NCBI GenBank assembly: GCA_944800085.1
Contig: CALYLO010000018.1
Location: 48,632 to 112,631 of the forward strand
Reading direction: 5' to 3'
Source of the DNA: Paenibacillus melissococcoides
Lineage (GTDB): Bacteria > Bacillota > Bacilli > Paenibacillales > Paenibacillaceae
DNA length: 64,000 nt
Under the pieces are notes generated by a model, which saw only the letters and a program-made list of their open reading frames with translations, was not told the origin of the DNA and did not search any database. Of this stretch, positions 1-9,314 are shown piece by piece (position 1 is the first letter of the stretch; the number at the start of each line of letters is the position of its first letter). Both the position numbers and the translations under genes were made by a program.

Positions 1-285
1 AACTTTGTTCAACCGCATTTTTATTTATTTGATGAATGCCCGACAGGGAATGAGGATGATGCTTACGCTCTCTCCTATCATAAAATGCAGCAATTGATTG
101 CCGCTACACCTTATCAGGCTCATATTAATCTATATGCTGCCCGCATGGACATGTTACTCAGAGGAGCGGTTGACGGCTTTATTCAATATCGCTCCCGTTC
201 CAGCAGGAGATTGCTCGTATGGAAGATAGATTCCATACAAAAGGACAGCAGGGCCTGGAGTTATTATCAGCATGCCATCGAATAA
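1..285 (+). CDS. Partial CDS, C-terminal part of an unrecognised protein
   Basis: The reading frame is open from base 1 and ends in TAA, so this is the last 94 residues of a gene that begins before the window. The visible part is hydrophilic, rich in Tyr, Arg and Gln, and has no membrane segment or motif I can name. An internal Met lies at base 85, but the upstream codons are also open, so it is unlikely to be the start. I do not recognise the family. Confidence 0.5.
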   Translation, partial: NFVQPHFYLFDECPTGNEDDAYALSYHKMQQLIAATPYQAHINLYAARMDMLLRGAVDGFIQYRSRSSRRLLVWKIDSIQKDSRAWSYYQHAIE

Positions 286-306
286 AATATATCGGCCGCC
301 TATCGT

Positions 307-466
307 CTAGGAGATCAGGCCAGGCTCGCGAAACTCCTTCACGAAGCCGTTCAGCCAGTCATCCGTGAAATCGGGCGCGCGCTTGAGCCAAGTCATAGGA
401 CCGCCGCAACTGCGGTTCGCTCCTTCAACACGACGGCAAATTGACGGAGAAACGGTGCTCCTTCTA
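307..466 (-). pseudogene. C-terminal gene remnant cut off by the adjacent IS
   Basis: On the minus strand an open frame runs out of the IS boundary at 466 and ends at TAG (307-309). It reads as a plausible protein tail containing ..SCGGPMTWLKRAPDFTDDW... with no start codon. The upstream half is not found beyond the other IS end, where phnA begins. It therefore looks like a truncated remnant whose 5' part was lost when the IS arrived or in a later rearrangement. The family is not recognised. Confidence 0.3.
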
Positions 467-1298
467 GGGCGTGTATGCAAACCTTAAGCCAACCAGATCA
501 TGGAAGAGGCCAGCTTTAAGAAGGCAACAAAAGTACAGGCCAATTTATCGTACCGAGTTGCCAGCCGACGATTATGTTTGAGTTTGTTGAACAGGCATTC
601 GACCAGATGACGCTCTTTATACAACCACCAGTCGGTTGTACGTTGGATCGTGCGATTCTTCTTACTGGGAATGACGGAATGGGCCAGTTTCTCTTCCAAA
701 AGCGCAATGATTTTATCGGTATCGTATCCGCGATCCGCCAAAACATGTTTACCTTGTATGTCTTGGGTTTGCAGGATCTCATAACCCGTTACACAATCAT
801 TGATGTTGCCTGCGGTTACTTCGAAGCGTAGCGGATTGCCAAGGCCGTCTACAACGGCATGAATCTTGCTGGTTAAGCCTCCGCGTGATCGTCCGATGGC
901 TTGGAATTGCTGCCCCCTTTTGCCCCCGCGCCGTGTTGGTGAACACGAACGATGGAAGCATCGAGCATAACACTTTCGTCATCGGGATTGGCAGCCAGAA
1001 CCTCTAGCATTCGATCAAAGATGCCTGCTTTCTCCCAGCGGCGGAAACGACTGTAGACACTGCTCCAGGAGCCATAATGCTCTGGCAAGTCTCGCCAAGG
1101 CGCACCAGAACGAATCACCCAAAGCATGGCATTGAACATTTTTCGGTTATCGATTGCCGGACGTCCACCCTGTGGTTTCCGTTCCGGTGGCAAGAGGTCT
1201 TTGAGTCGTTCCCATTGGTCATCTCGTATCTCATATCGTCTTCTCATAGGATAAGTTTACCAGATATTTGGCTATTTCGATAGTTTGCGTACACGCCC
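467..1298 (-). mobile_element. IS5-family (IS427-type) insertion sequence
   Basis: This 832-bp element has terminal inverted repeats GGGCGTGTATGCAAACC at 467 and GGGCGTGTACGCAAACT reading inward from 1298. It is flanked on both sides by TA, consistent with the 2-3 bp target duplication of this group. It carries one minus-strand transposase in two overlapping frames. The right end touches phnA: the TA of the flank plus the first G of the element form the phnA TAG stop. Confidence 0.85.
484..1247 (-). CDS. IS5-family transposase made by -1 frameshifting (orfA 873-1247, orfB to 484)
   Basis: The first frame (124 aa) holds the DUF4096-like N-terminus and the first catalytic region (VMLDAS). It ends in GAGAKGGSNS. 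The second frame continues the DDE fold with HAVVDG, ADRGYD and the terminal helical region around WWLYKERHLVECLFNKLKHNRR. The switch point is the run AAAAGGGGG near 910-920, where slipping back one base joins ..AKG to GQQFQAIGRS. This two-frame arrangement is the normal production mode of IS427-group transposases, so the break is not evidence of decay. The element could be active. Confidence 0.85.
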
Positions 1299-1639
1299 TA
1301 GATCTTTTTCACAAATTCAGATTTTAATTTCATCGCTCCAAAGCCATCGATTTTGCATTCGATGTCATGGTCCCCATCGACCAAGCGTATATTTTTGACT
1401 TTTGTTCCGATTTTCACAACGGATGAGCTTCCTTTGACTTTCAAGTCTTTAACCACGGTTACGGAATCCCCATCGTTAAGGACATTTCCATTGGCATCTC
1501 GGATGACTCGTCCATCCTCGTCAGCTTGCGCTTCTGCCCCTGGCGTCCACTCATGCGCACATTCCGGACATATCAACAGATGTCCATCCTCATAGGTATA
1601 TTCAGAATTGCATTGCGGGCAGTTCGGCAAATTAGACAT
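1298..1639 (-). CDS. phnA: PhnA/YjdM-family zinc-ribbon protein
   Basis: 113 aa. The N-terminus has a zinc ribbon (CPQC at residues 7-10, CPEC at 25-28) and the C-terminus is the PhnA fold ending [11 protein letters not shown]. The name comes from an association with alkylphosphonate use in E. coli, but the cellular role is uncertain. I start at ATG 1639, preceded by GGAG; the in-frame extension to 1804 has no family similarity. The length is normal for the family, so the IS at the stop codon has not shortened the protein, although it removes whatever terminator followed. Confidence 0.85.
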   Translation of the reverse strand: MSNLPNCPQCNSEYTYEDGHLLICPECAHEWTPGAEAQADEDGRVIRDANGNVLNDGDSVTVVKDLKVKGSSSVVKIGTKVKNIRLVDGDHDIECKIDGFGAMKLKSEFVKKI

Positions 1640-1743
1640 AATTACATTAGCTCCAATCGTTATGAATATGTTTATATACTGGCATAGATTTCTCATAATG
1701 GCAACTTGACTAGACCCGGCGATTAAGCAAGGAAAATAAAAAA

Positions 1744-1761
1744 GAGCGGGATAATCCGCCC
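1744..1761 (-). terminator. Possible intrinsic terminator, minus strand
   Basis: A GC-rich imperfect hairpin (GAGCGGGATAATCCGCCC on the plus strand) is followed on the minus strand by a run of T (complement of the A run 1735-1743). It lies just downstream of the degenerate HTH gene at 1795-2080 and would have served it. Confidence 0.35.
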
Positions 1762-1794
1762 TAACGTAAAGTGCTGCGGACATAAAGCGCTTGC

Positions 1795-2080
1795 TTAATG
1801 ACATAAAAACATAGTAAAAAGATCTTTTGCTACATTGTTAGATTCACGGTGATTACCGTGTTCATCGAACTGATCCTCTTTTTTGTGCGTATGAAAAGGA
1901 TCAAACCGGGCAATCTCCCCGCCAGAAGCAAGCCGAAATCGTGTATCTTCCGGAACACGAAGCTACTTACCAGGATGATACGTAATTCCTTCAAACCGGC
2001 CTTCTTTATGCCAATTGGTTATGGTGGTTTGACTTACTCTCCGCTGCCAGGCTGAAGGTGTGGAACTGTTCGGCATGGAG
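1795..2080 (-). pseudogene. Degenerate small HTH DNA-binding protein (excisionase/MerR-like)
   Basis: The minus strand shows a helix-turn-helix segment, VSQTTITNWHKEGRFEGI, followed in frame by a TAG stop. After the stop the same frame continues with LRVPEDTRFRL and an acidic/His-rich tail (HTHKKEDQFDEHGNH), ending at 1795. The part before the helix-turn-helix is in another frame. The arrangement resembles small excisionase-type proteins whose wing carries a LRVPEDT-like motif. At least one nonsense codon and one frameshift mean it is dead. Confidence 0.4.
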
Positions 2081-2159
2081 CATGAGCTGAAGCATCTTGA
2101 CCTCGTCACCTCTTCTTTGTATTAACAATCGTAACATCGTGCTGCTGCAGGCCCCTAGT

Positions 2160-2828
2160 TCAAGCACGGCCGGCTGTATAGATGGCTGCGGTGCGCTCGT
2201 CCTGCCCGATCGTTCTGAGGCTGGAGGCAATCAGGAACTGGGCCGTGTAATACGTTATCATAATCAACGGTCCTGCGAAGACGACATCGGATACAAATCT
2301 ATCCCACGCCAAAATGGAGTCCGATACCGCAAACAGCAAGCTGCCGGCCATCGCCAGCTTGTTCCCGGTCATGATCGCGGACCAAGCCATGAAGGAAATG
2401 ACGATAATATAGAGCAGCACGGATGCAGCCAAGACGTAATTATCGGCGCGAAGCAGCGCTTGGATCAGATGCCAGCTCATGAACGAGGCATAGGCTAGGA
2501 TGGGAATGAGCATGAAGAAGCGAATGGCGGAGAAGCGCCATCTGCTTATAAAGGCAGTGACATAGAACAAATGTCCGATGAGGAACGCAAACAGGCCAAC
2601 CGTAAACCAGACCAACAGTCCGTCGCCCAGCATGCAGAAAAACAGCCCGATCCCTGTCATCCAATGGCAGCTCTGTCGATTGGAGGGCATGTGAAGATAG
2701 CCGTAAGCGATAATCAGCCACATCGGAATTAATTTGAACAGAATCTTGACGGCTTGCGGCTCGTCTGGAATCACGAAAATATAAAGGATACCCATGACGA
2801 CGATAAGTGCGGGCAGTCCATATTTCAC
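2160..2828 (-). CDS. YhhN/TMEM86-family lysoplasmalogenase-like membrane protein
   Basis: Integral membrane protein with about seven to eight hydrophobic segments. It has the family hallmarks around MLGDGLL and AGSLLFAVSDSILA, whose acidic residues are conserved in the YhhN/TMEM86 family. Characterised members cleave the vinyl-ether bond of lysoplasmalogens; whether this one does is not shown by sequence. A GGGAGAGG ribosome site sits 8 bases before a GTG at 2828, which I take as the start. An ATG at 2861 would add 11 residues but places the ribosome site inside the gene. It is a monocistronic unit facing away from the neighbouring Bax-inhibitor gene's promoter. Confidence 0.75.
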   Translation of the reverse strand: MKYGLPALIVVMGILYIFVIPDEPQAVKILFKLIPMWLIIAYGYLHMPSNRQSCHWMTGIGLFFCMLGDGLLVWFTVGLFAFLIGHLFYVTAFISRWRFSAIRFFMLIPILAYASFMSWHLIQALLRADNYVLAASVLLYIIVISFMAWSAIMTGNKLAMAGSLLFAVSDSILAWDRFVSDVVFAGPLIMITYYTAQFLIASSLRTIGQDERTAAIYTAGRA

Positions 2829-3021
2829 CAAAAGAACCTCTCCCTTCATGCCATATTCCATGGAAAAGCGATTCCGTATATCCTATTCTGCATGCCCGCG
2901 GCAAATGTCTTCATGGCAATCTTTATGGTAACCCTTGCTCCAAAGCCCCTCCGGGAACCATCTGCCCGTATCTTGGTACGCCAAAGCCCGAGGCCGGCCG
3001 CTCCATCCCCGCTATGTGCAC

Positions 3022-3054
3022 AAAAAAACGGAGTGCCTCAACAAAGACACTCCG
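3022..3054 (-). terminator. Intrinsic terminator of the Bax-inhibitor-1 gene
   Basis: A 7-bp stem CGGAGTG/CACTCCG is followed on the minus strand by seven T residues. It lies 20 bases after the stop codon of the gene at 3074-3814. Confidence 0.85.
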
Positions 3055-3073
3055 CAATTCGCTAACTATTCGA

Positions 3074-3814
3074 TTAATCCCGGTTGGCCAGCTTGGCCAG
3101 GAGACGGACAATCTCCACGTACAGCCATACGAGGGTCACGAGCAATCCGAATGCCCCATACCACTCCATATATTTCGGCGCGCCCTGGTGCGCTCCCTCT
3201 TCGATGAAGTTGAAGTCCAGCACGAAGTTCAGGGCCGCGATTATGATGATGACGACCGAGATCCCGATGCCGATCGGGGTGCTATCATGCAAATAAGGCA
3301 CCGACACGCCAAACATCCGAAGCACAAAGCTGAGCAGATAGACAATCGCGATTCCGGCCGTAGCGGCGAATACGCCGCGCTTGAAGCCTGCCGACGCCTT
3401 GATCATGCCCGTCTTGTAGGCAAGCAGCATGCCCATGAACACGCACATCGTCAGCAAAGCCGCCTGCAGGGTAATTCCGTAGTACAATGATTCATAATTG
3501 GCTGACAAAGCGCCAAGGAACAACCCTTCCGCAATGGCATAGACAGGCGTCAAATACGGCGCCGTCGAAGGCTTGAAGCTGATGATCAGCGCCAGAATCA
3601 AGCCGCCAATCGCTCCGCCTACCATATAAGGCAACATTTCGTACCCATTGAAGAACATAGTCCAAGAGATCACGGCCGCCGCCACGAGCAGCGCCAGCGT
3701 CATGAACGATTTGTTCACCGTCCCGCCGATCGTCATCGTCTCTTGTCCATTGTAATGTCCGCTATTCTCAAACGTATTTTCGTTGAGCGTCGGATTTCCG
3801 CTGCGACCAATCAA
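3074..3814 (-). CDS. Bax-inhibitor-1 / YccA-like membrane protein
   Basis: About 246 aa with a cytoplasmic N-terminus (Asn/Gly/Thr-rich) followed by seven transmembrane helices. The last loop and helix contain LNFVLDFNFIEEGA, the acidic helix typical of the bacterial BI-1 family (YetJ/YccA types, pH-sensitive calcium leak in the characterised YetJ). The start is TTG at 3814, with GGGAGG nine bases upstream; no ATG is available at that spacing. The gene stands alone, with its own terminator. The first IS5/IS1182-type copy inserted about 28 bases upstream of the start codon, so the native promoter is probably displaced. Confidence 0.8.
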   Translation of the reverse strand: MIGRSGNPTLNENTFENSGHYNGQETMTIGGTVNKSFMTLALLVAAAVISWTMFFNGYEMLPYMVGGAIGGLILALIISFKPSTAPYLTPVYAIAEGLFLGALSANYESLYYGITLQAALLTMCVFMGMLLAYKTGMIKASAGFKRGVFAATAGIAIVYLLSFVLRMFGVSVPYLHDSTPIGIGISVVIIIIAALNFVLDFNFIEEGAHQGAPKYMEWYGAFGLLVTLVWLYVEIVRLLAKLANRD

Positions 3815-3841
3815 ATGAAAGAACCTCCCACTATATATTTA

Positions 3842-5465
3842 GGGCTTGCTGAACAATCATTTTTCTAAGGTTTTACAAGGATTTCTGGACTCTAACTCGA
3901 AATAAAATGCAAGGAAAATGCGAATTTCTTGCAAAAAATCGTGCACGTGGAGTGAACCAACATGTATCGTAGAACCGAAAGCCAGCTTCAGTTGTTCGAA
4001 GATTTCTACTTGCCGTTTGGCGGTAAATTAAATAAGGAGAACCGTTGGGTTCAACTGGCCGCTATCATCCCGTGGTGGCGGGCAGAAGAATTCTACGCGA
4101 AGTCGTTCAAGAAATCAATGCGCGGCCAGATCCCCTTGTCTGTTCGTATGGCTTTGGGAGCGCTGTACATTCAGGAACGTATGCAGCTCGATGATCGAGA
4201 GACGGTCCAGCAGATCACCGAAAATCCGTACTACCAGTACTTCCTTGGGCTGCCGGCGTTCCAAGATAAGCCTCCGTTCCATCACTCGCTGTTGACCCAT
4301 TTCCGCAAGCGATTGGGTGCGGATGTCATTGAACGAATCAACGATTGGATTTTGGAAGAGGACGCAGAGCGAAAGAAGCAGGAACAAAACAAGAGCGATC
4401 CTCAAGATCCTCCAGGCAGCGGCCATGGCTCTGATGGAACATCCGTTAATGAAGACGGCAAAAGCAAAGAGAAACCATGCAACAAAGGCACCTTGATGCT
4501 CGACGCGACCTGCGCACCGGCCGACATCTCGTATCCGACCGATTTGAAATTATTGAACGAGGCGCGGGAAAAACTCGAAGCGATCATCGATGTTCTGCAC
4601 GAGCCTTTCGTCGGGAAGGCCAAGAAACCGAGAACGTATCGTCAAACCGCCCGCAAACGCTACCTCGAGATCGCCAAGAAACGGCGAACGGGTGCCAAAG
4701 CCATCCGGAAAGCGGTTGGCAAACAGCTTCGTTATGTTTCGCGTAATCTTGGCATCATCGAAATGCTGGCAGCGAAAAGCAGCTTGAATCAACTGGGTTC
4801 GCAGCAGTATCGGCAATTGCTCGTCATTTCCGAGCTGTATCGTCAACAGCAAGAGATGTACGACAAACGGACACACTCGGTGGAAGATCGAATCGTCAGT
4901 CTTTCCCAACCGCATGTACGGCCGATTGTCCGCGGGAAAGTGAATGCTCCCGTCGAGTTTGGAGCAAAGCTGGCGATCAGTCTGGTGGATGGTTACGCTC
5001 GGATGGAGAAGCTGTCCTGGGATAACTTCAACGAAAGCATGACACTGAAAGCTTCCGTGGAGTCGTTCGTCCAGCGATATGGGTGTTATCCGGAAGCCAT
5101 TCTAGCCGACCAAATCTACCGAAACCGGGAGAACCTTCGCTATTGTAAGGAGCACGGCATCCGTCTGAGTGGTCCAAACTTAGGACGTCCGAAGAAAGAA
5201 GCGGAACCAGAACGGAACCAGGCCAGACAGGATGCTTCAACGCGTAACGCGATCGAAGGAAAATTCGGAGAAGGCAAACGCTCCTACGGACTGGGGCGTA
5301 TTCGAGCACGCCTTCGAGAGACAAGCGAAACGGTCATTGCTCTGCAACTGCTTGTTATGAATCTCGAACGCAAGCTGCGCGTTCTCTTTTTGCCGATTTT
5401 CAGACTGTTGCTGAATCTGTGCCGTCAGCCTCTGTGGCCTAAAAGGCAATATGTTCAGCAAGCCC
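3842..5465 (+). mobile_element. IS5/IS1182-type insertion sequence, copy 1 (1624 bp)
   Basis: Inverted repeats GGGCTTGCTGAACA and TGTTCAGCAAGCCC bound the element. It is flanked by a perfect 6-bp target duplication, TATTTA (3836-3841 and 5466-5471). A nearly identical copy lies at 13266-14889 in the same orientation. Confidence 0.9.
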
Positions 5466-5512
5466 TATTTATACCTATATTAGCATATGTTAATATATTC
5501 CTCCACCTTTGA
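3962..5512 (+). CDS. IS5/IS1182-type transposase, copy 1
   Basis: The N-terminus has the DUF772/InsH-like helical domain (about residues 1-130), followed by a charged linker. The DDE core follows, with TLMLDAT near residue 180 and ADQIYRNRENL late in the protein. The C-terminus contains AIEGKFGEGKRSYGLGR. The family label (IS5 or IS1182) is a judgement from domain layout. The reading frame has no stop inside the element: it crosses the right inverted repeat (YVQQAL) and ends 47 bases out in host DNA, giving a copy-specific tail. Confidence 0.85.
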   Translation: MYRRTESQLQLFEDFYLPFGGKLNKENRWVQLAAIIPWWRAEEFYAKSFKKSMRGQIPLSVRMALGALYIQERMQLDDRETVQQITENPYYQYFLGLPAFQDKPPFHHSLLTHFRKRLGADVIERINDWILEEDAERKKQEQNKSDPQDPPGSGHGSDGTSVNEDGKSKEKPCNKGTLMLDATCAPADISYPTDLKLLNEAREKLEAIIDVLHEPFVGKAKKPRTYRQTARKRYLEIAKKRRTGAKAIRKAVGKQLRYVSRNLGIIEMLAAKSSLNQLGSQQYRQLLVISELYRQQQEMYDKRTHSVEDRIVSLSQPHVRPIVRGKVNAPVEFGAKLAISLVDGYARMEKLSWDNFNESMTLKASVESFVQRYGCYPEAILADQIYRNRENLRYCKEHGIRLSGPNLGRPKKEAEPERNQARQDASTRNAIEGKFGEGKRSYGLGRIRARLRETSETVIALQLLVMNLERKLRVLFLPIFRLLLNLCRQPLWPKRQYVQQALFIPILAYVNIFLHL

Positions 5513-5671
5513 TTGTGAAATAGGATGCAATGAATCCAGTGAAATTAACCCCCTCATTCGCGCAGAAATGACACCTGTCATAAAAATCTCTTTACAGTTG
5601 TGAATGTTTTGTCACCCTGTTCAGAACTACAATAAAGCCACACGAATGAATATGAGAAAAGGGGGAGTAAT

Positions 5672-6805
5672 GTGGAGCAGCGCAAAGGGCGAATTCGCCT
5701 GCTTGATATTCTGCGAGGGTTCGCCATCCTGGGAACACTTGGGACGAACATCTGGATTTTCGCGCACTTAGGGGATTTATCTTATATTATGACGTACAAT
5801 TATACCGGCTGGTGGAAGCCCGATGATCTGCTCAGGATGATCGTGTTATTCCTCGTGAACGGGAAGCTGCTTGGCTTATTGACGATTATGTTCGGCGTAG
5901 GAATGGAATTAAAGTATCAGCAAGCGAGGCGCACAGGAAAAGCCTGGCCAGGAGTTTATATGTGGGTCCTCATCATCCTGTTCATGGAAGGTCTGCTTCA
6001 TTTCACCCTGGTCATGGAGTTTGACATCCTAATGAGCTTCGGCATCACCGGCATGATTGCAGCCTTCATCGTGCGAGGCGGTGACCGCCTCATCTCGATT
6101 GTGATGAAAGGGATTGGCAGCGTCCATGCGGTCATCATCTTGGCCATCCTGCTTCTTTCCTTGACGGCTCCCAAGATGCCGCTGGGCAGCTTCGATCAGA
6201 TAGTCGCTCTCTATCAAGACGGTTCTTGGCTTCAGCAAATCCAATATCGGCTGGCTTATTTCCTCCCGCTTCGCTTGGAAGCCATTTTCGTTATTCCGAT
6301 GAATGTCTTTTTGTTTTTGCTTGGCGTTCGTCTTATGCGCTCAGGGGTCTTTGCCCAGGATGAGAACGGCGAAAGACAGCGTAAAAAACTTTTGAAACTG
6401 GGGATCTTTCCCGGTATGCCGCTGAACCTGTTGATTTTTATCCCTGGAGGCGCCTTGGATCTGCCTGTGCGCTATTTATTTGCCCCCTTACTGTCACTTG
6501 GGTATATAGCACTCATTGGAAAAATGATACAATATACGAAGTGGAACTGGCTGTGGCGCCTGCTTGAACATGCCGGGAAAATGTCTTTAAGCTGTTATGT
6601 GATGCAAAATATAATCGCTTCCGTTCTTTTTTATGGTTGGGGCTTTGCTCTAGGCGGAAAGCTGAATTCCCTGGCAATTATAGCGGTCTGGATCGGCATT
6701 TCCATATTCCAGCTATGGTTTGCATCAACATGGCTTCGTGTGTTTAAGCTAGGGCCGATGGAATCGGTCCGCAGACGCGCAGTGGGCATCTTCGAATCCA
6801 GATAA
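5672..6805 (+). CDS. DUF418 (YeiB-like) multipass membrane protein
   Basis: 377 aa with about ten hydrophobic segments. The opening RIRLLDILRGFAILGTLGTNI is the YeiB/DUF418 signature, and the DUF418 domain fills the C-terminal half (GKMSLSCYVMQNI). Function is unknown in the family; members are thought to be transport or acyl-transfer related. The start is GTG 5672, close behind GGGGGAG; an overlapping ATG at 5670 is in another frame. It is the first gene of an operon with the kinase (26-base gap) and response regulator, so it may be a sensing partner or target of that two-component pair. Confidence 0.75.
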   Translation: MEQRKGRIRLLDILRGFAILGTLGTNIWIFAHLGDLSYIMTYNYTGWWKPDDLLRMIVLFLVNGKLLGLLTIMFGVGMELKYQQARRTGKAWPGVYMWVLIILFMEGLLHFTLVMEFDILMSFGITGMIAAFIVRGGDRLISIVMKGIGSVHAVIILAILLLSLTAPKMPLGSFDQIVALYQDGSWLQQIQYRLAYFLPLRLEAIFVIPMNVFLFLLGVRLMRSGVFAQDENGERQRKKLLKLGIFPGMPLNLLIFIPGGALDLPVRYLFAPLLSLGYIALIGKMIQYTKWNWLWRLLEHAGKMSLSCYVMQNIIASVLFYGWGFALGGKLNSLAIIAVWIGISIFQLWFASTWLRVFKLGPMESVRRRAVGIFESR

Positions 6806-6831
6806 CCCGATAACCGAACTGGAGGTCATCC

Positions 6832-7941
6832 ATGATATTCAAGATTTACCCGAGAGAACAAATCAAGAATTATTTGCTTATCGATGTGATCGCGATCGTG
6901 TATTTATTTTACATGGTTCTCAGCTCCAGTTCGAATCCGGGTCTCTTGGGAAGTCTCCTTCTTCTGCTTTCCTTTCTTGTTTCCTTTTATATCGGACTGT
7001 GGCATCGGAATGGGTATCTTCTGGCGGCAGTTCTGGCCGGTCTTGCCACGACGGCGCTGATCGGGATTTATATCGACCCGAATCTCTTAATCTTTGGTTT
7101 TATATTTGCCGACCTGATCGGAAGGTCGAGGTCCAAGTGGCATATTGGCATCGGGGTTGCAGCCATTGGCCTCATGTTTATCCTCGTGTATTGGAAGAGG
7201 ACGGATGACAATTTTCTATTCCTGCCTATCATTATTGTTCAAATGGTTTTCCCTATCGTCATTTATATAATGGAAAAAGCCAAGCGCCTGCAGAGCAAGC
7301 TGGATGCGGCAAATCAACAGCTTGAAAAGTACATTCAACAGGAGGAAAGGCAGCGGATTGCGAGGGATCTCCATGATACGCTAGGGCAAACTCTAATGAT
7401 GATCAAACTGAAATGCGAGCTGGCCTCCAAGTGGGTAGATAAGAACCCATTACAGGCCAAGGAAGAACTAAAGGATATCCTGTATACATCAAGAATTGCC
7501 TTAAAGCAGGTGAGAGAACTGGTATCCGATCTGAAGTTCATCTCTCTGGCGCATGAAATCGAGCATTCCCGCAAGCTCCTGCATACCGCAGGGATCGAAC
7601 TAGAAATCGTGGAAGATGGAATGCCTCCCCTGTTAGCAAGCGTAGAAGAAACGATGATTGCGCTCGCTGTTCGGGAAGCGGCGACCAATATTATAAAACA
7701 CAGTCAAGCAAAGCAATGTACAATCCGGCTGGAAACAGTGGATAATCTGTATTGTGTATCGATCACGGATGACGGAGTCGGCCTGTTGCCTTCAGCAACC
7801 GGAAATGGAATTCAGTCGATGAAGGAGCGGATGCAAGCCCTTCATGGAACCTTCACGGTGGACAGCTCGCCTGGCGGGGGAACGGCTATTTCTATGCAGC
7901 TTCCGCTTCGTCAGCACGGAAAGGAGAGTCCTGCCACATGA
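6832..7941 (+). CDS. NarL/DesK-type sensor histidine kinase
   Basis: 369 aa. Residues 1-150 form four to five membrane helices without an extracellular domain, followed by a short coiled coil. The HisKA_3 dimerisation/phosphoacceptor motif ERQRIARDLHDTLGQ has its histidine near residue 181. A GHKL ATPase domain with EAATNIIKHS (N box) and SITDDGVG (G1) completes it. The start is ATG 6832 after GGAGG. Its stop codon overlaps the response-regulator start in ATGA, so the two were translationally coupled. Because the partner is now broken, this kinase is probably orphaned. Confidence 0.85.
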   Translation: MIFKIYPREQIKNYLLIDVIAIVYLFYMVLSSSSNPGLLGSLLLLLSFLVSFYIGLWHRNGYLLAAVLAGLATTALIGIYIDPNLLIFGFIFADLIGRSRSKWHIGIGVAAIGLMFILVYWKRTDDNFLFLPIIIVQMVFPIVIYIMEKAKRLQSKLDAANQQLEKYIQQEERQRIARDLHDTLGQTLMMIKLKCELASKWVDKNPLQAKEELKDILYTSRIALKQVRELVSDLKFISLAHEIEHSRKLLHTAGIELEIVEDGMPPLLASVEETMIALAVREAATNIIKHSQAKQCTIRLETVDNLYCVSITDDGVGLLPSATGNGIQSMKERMQALHGTFTVDSSPGGGTAISMQLPLRQHGKESPAT

Positions 7942-8056
7942 TTCGAGTCGTCATTGCCGAAGATCCACTAGCGTTGCATCAATCTTTTTACGAAAATTTC
8001 TATCCCATAAGTCTCTATATTTGTAACTTATTGAACTATATTCATGGACAAAAATA

Positions 8057-8123
8057 AAGAAATCTCCTATTGTTGAGTTACCCTAACGTTATCCATAAAA
8101 CGCCTCAACAAAGGAGATTTCTT
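8057..8123 (+). promoter_or_regulatory. Inverted repeat hiding the transposase ribosome site
   Basis: The 21-base segment 8057-8077 is complementary, apart from one unpaired base, to 8104-8123, which contains the GGAG ribosome site and ends directly before the start ATG at 8124. A transcript entering from outside the IS would fold and block translation. The loop is 26 bases. Confidence 0.7.
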
Positions 8124-9314
8124 ATGGATAACGTACCGAATCATAACGTCATTTGTCAATGCCTAAAATGGTTACATGTCCATTCTACTCGACACGAGTC
8201 ATTGGATTACCGGGCCCAAAAGCTGTTTGTCGGCTCTTCGACACTCTTATTTGTAGAGGCACAGCTTCAGCAACGAGACTCATACAAAGTCATGTCAGAG
8301 CATGTAGCGGCTAATCCTGAATTTCAAGATCTTCTGGGTCTCAAGAGCATAAGCGCTTCTCAACTATCGCGGAAGCTGAAACGGCTGCCTATGGAGTATC
8401 TTCAGACGCTCTTTTTCTCGCTCATTGATCGAATCAAGCAACTTACAAAAGGGAAACGCGGCATTACGCCTGGTATTGGGAAACTCAAGCTAATCGATTC
8501 ATCGGGAATTACACTACCTCCCATTCTCGCGAAATGGTCCTATTGTTCCAAAAGTAGCCATGGCGTGAAGATGCACACCTCCTTGGTCGTTGCGGACTCC
8601 AAAACGATGTATCCAGACAAGATCGTCGCTTCAACCAAAGATGTAGCCGATCATGAAGTCGTGTTGGAATTTACAGTGGATAAAGATGCGACCTACGTGA
8701 TGGACCGAGGATACCAGGTATACGACCATTTTCAGAAATGGGTAGAGGATAAGATTAAATTTGTTTGCCGCGTCAAGCAAAAGAGCCGGTTAACGATCAT
8801 CAGAAAAAGAGACCTCCCCAAAAGGCAGAATGGGTTTATCCTTGATGCTGATGTGACGATGCCGGAGCTGCCAGCGGTTCTGCGTTTGATTGAGTTTAAG
8901 GATGACCAAGGGCGTACCTATCGAATTGTAACGAATCGATTTGACTTATCCGCACATCAAATTGCCGAGATTTATCGAAATCGCTGGCATATTGAGTTGT
9001 TTTTTAAATGGGTCAAGCAGCATATTCGATTGGTAAAACCCCACGGTTATACGGCCGAAGCGATTTGGAACCAAATGTATATTGCTTTAATCGCGTATGC
9101 TCTCTGTTTGCTGATTAAATTAACACTGGACTGTAAAAAGTCGACATGGGACCTCCTCCAGTTGATTCGCATCTATGCGGAAAAACCATGGGAAAATTTG
9201 ATCGCTGCACTCAACCGCAAGCCGACTCGAACATCTAGAGGTCGACCAAAGCGAAATGGGAGACGTCCGAAAAAGGCAACAAAGTCGATGAAACCGAGAC
9301 TGATTGTGACGTAA
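8124..9314 (+). CDS. IS4-family transposase (DDE_Tnp_1)
   Basis: 396 aa starting at MDNVPNHNV. The N-terminal DUF4372-like helical region is followed by a DDE core: LIDSSGITL (first D), ATYVMDRGYQVYD (second D with the YREK-type neighbourhood), and IAEIYRNRWHIELFFKWVKQH (Y-(2)-R-(3)-E-(6)-K). It has a basic C-terminal tail. The length and motifs are complete, so it may be functional. I start at ATG 8124 because GGAG precedes it by 7 bases; the earlier in-frame Met at 8070 falls inside the protective hairpin. Confidence 0.9.
   Translation: MDNVPNHNVICQCLKWLHVHSTRHESLDYRAQKLFVGSSTLLFVEAQLQQRDSYKVMSEHVAANPEFQDLLGLKSISASQLSRKLKRLPMEYLQTLFFSLIDRIKQLTKGKRGITPGIGKLKLIDSSGITLPPILAKWSYCSKSSHGVKMHTSLVVADSKTMYPDKIVASTKDVADHEVVLEFTVDKDATYVMDRGYQVYDHFQKWVEDKIKFVCRVKQKSRLTIIRKRDLPKRQNGFILDADVTMPELPAVLRLIEFKDDQGRTYRIVTNRFDLSAHQIAEIYRNRWHIELFFKWVKQHIRLVKPHGYTAEAIWNQMYIALIAYALCLLIKLTLDCKKSTWDLLQLIRIYAEKPWENLIAALNRKPTRTSRGRPKRNGRRPKKATKSMKPRLIVT

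Noticed and set aside
484-1247. IS427-type transposase as a pseudogene
   Set aside because: The two-frame structure with an AAAAGGGGG slip site is the normal expression mode for this IS group.
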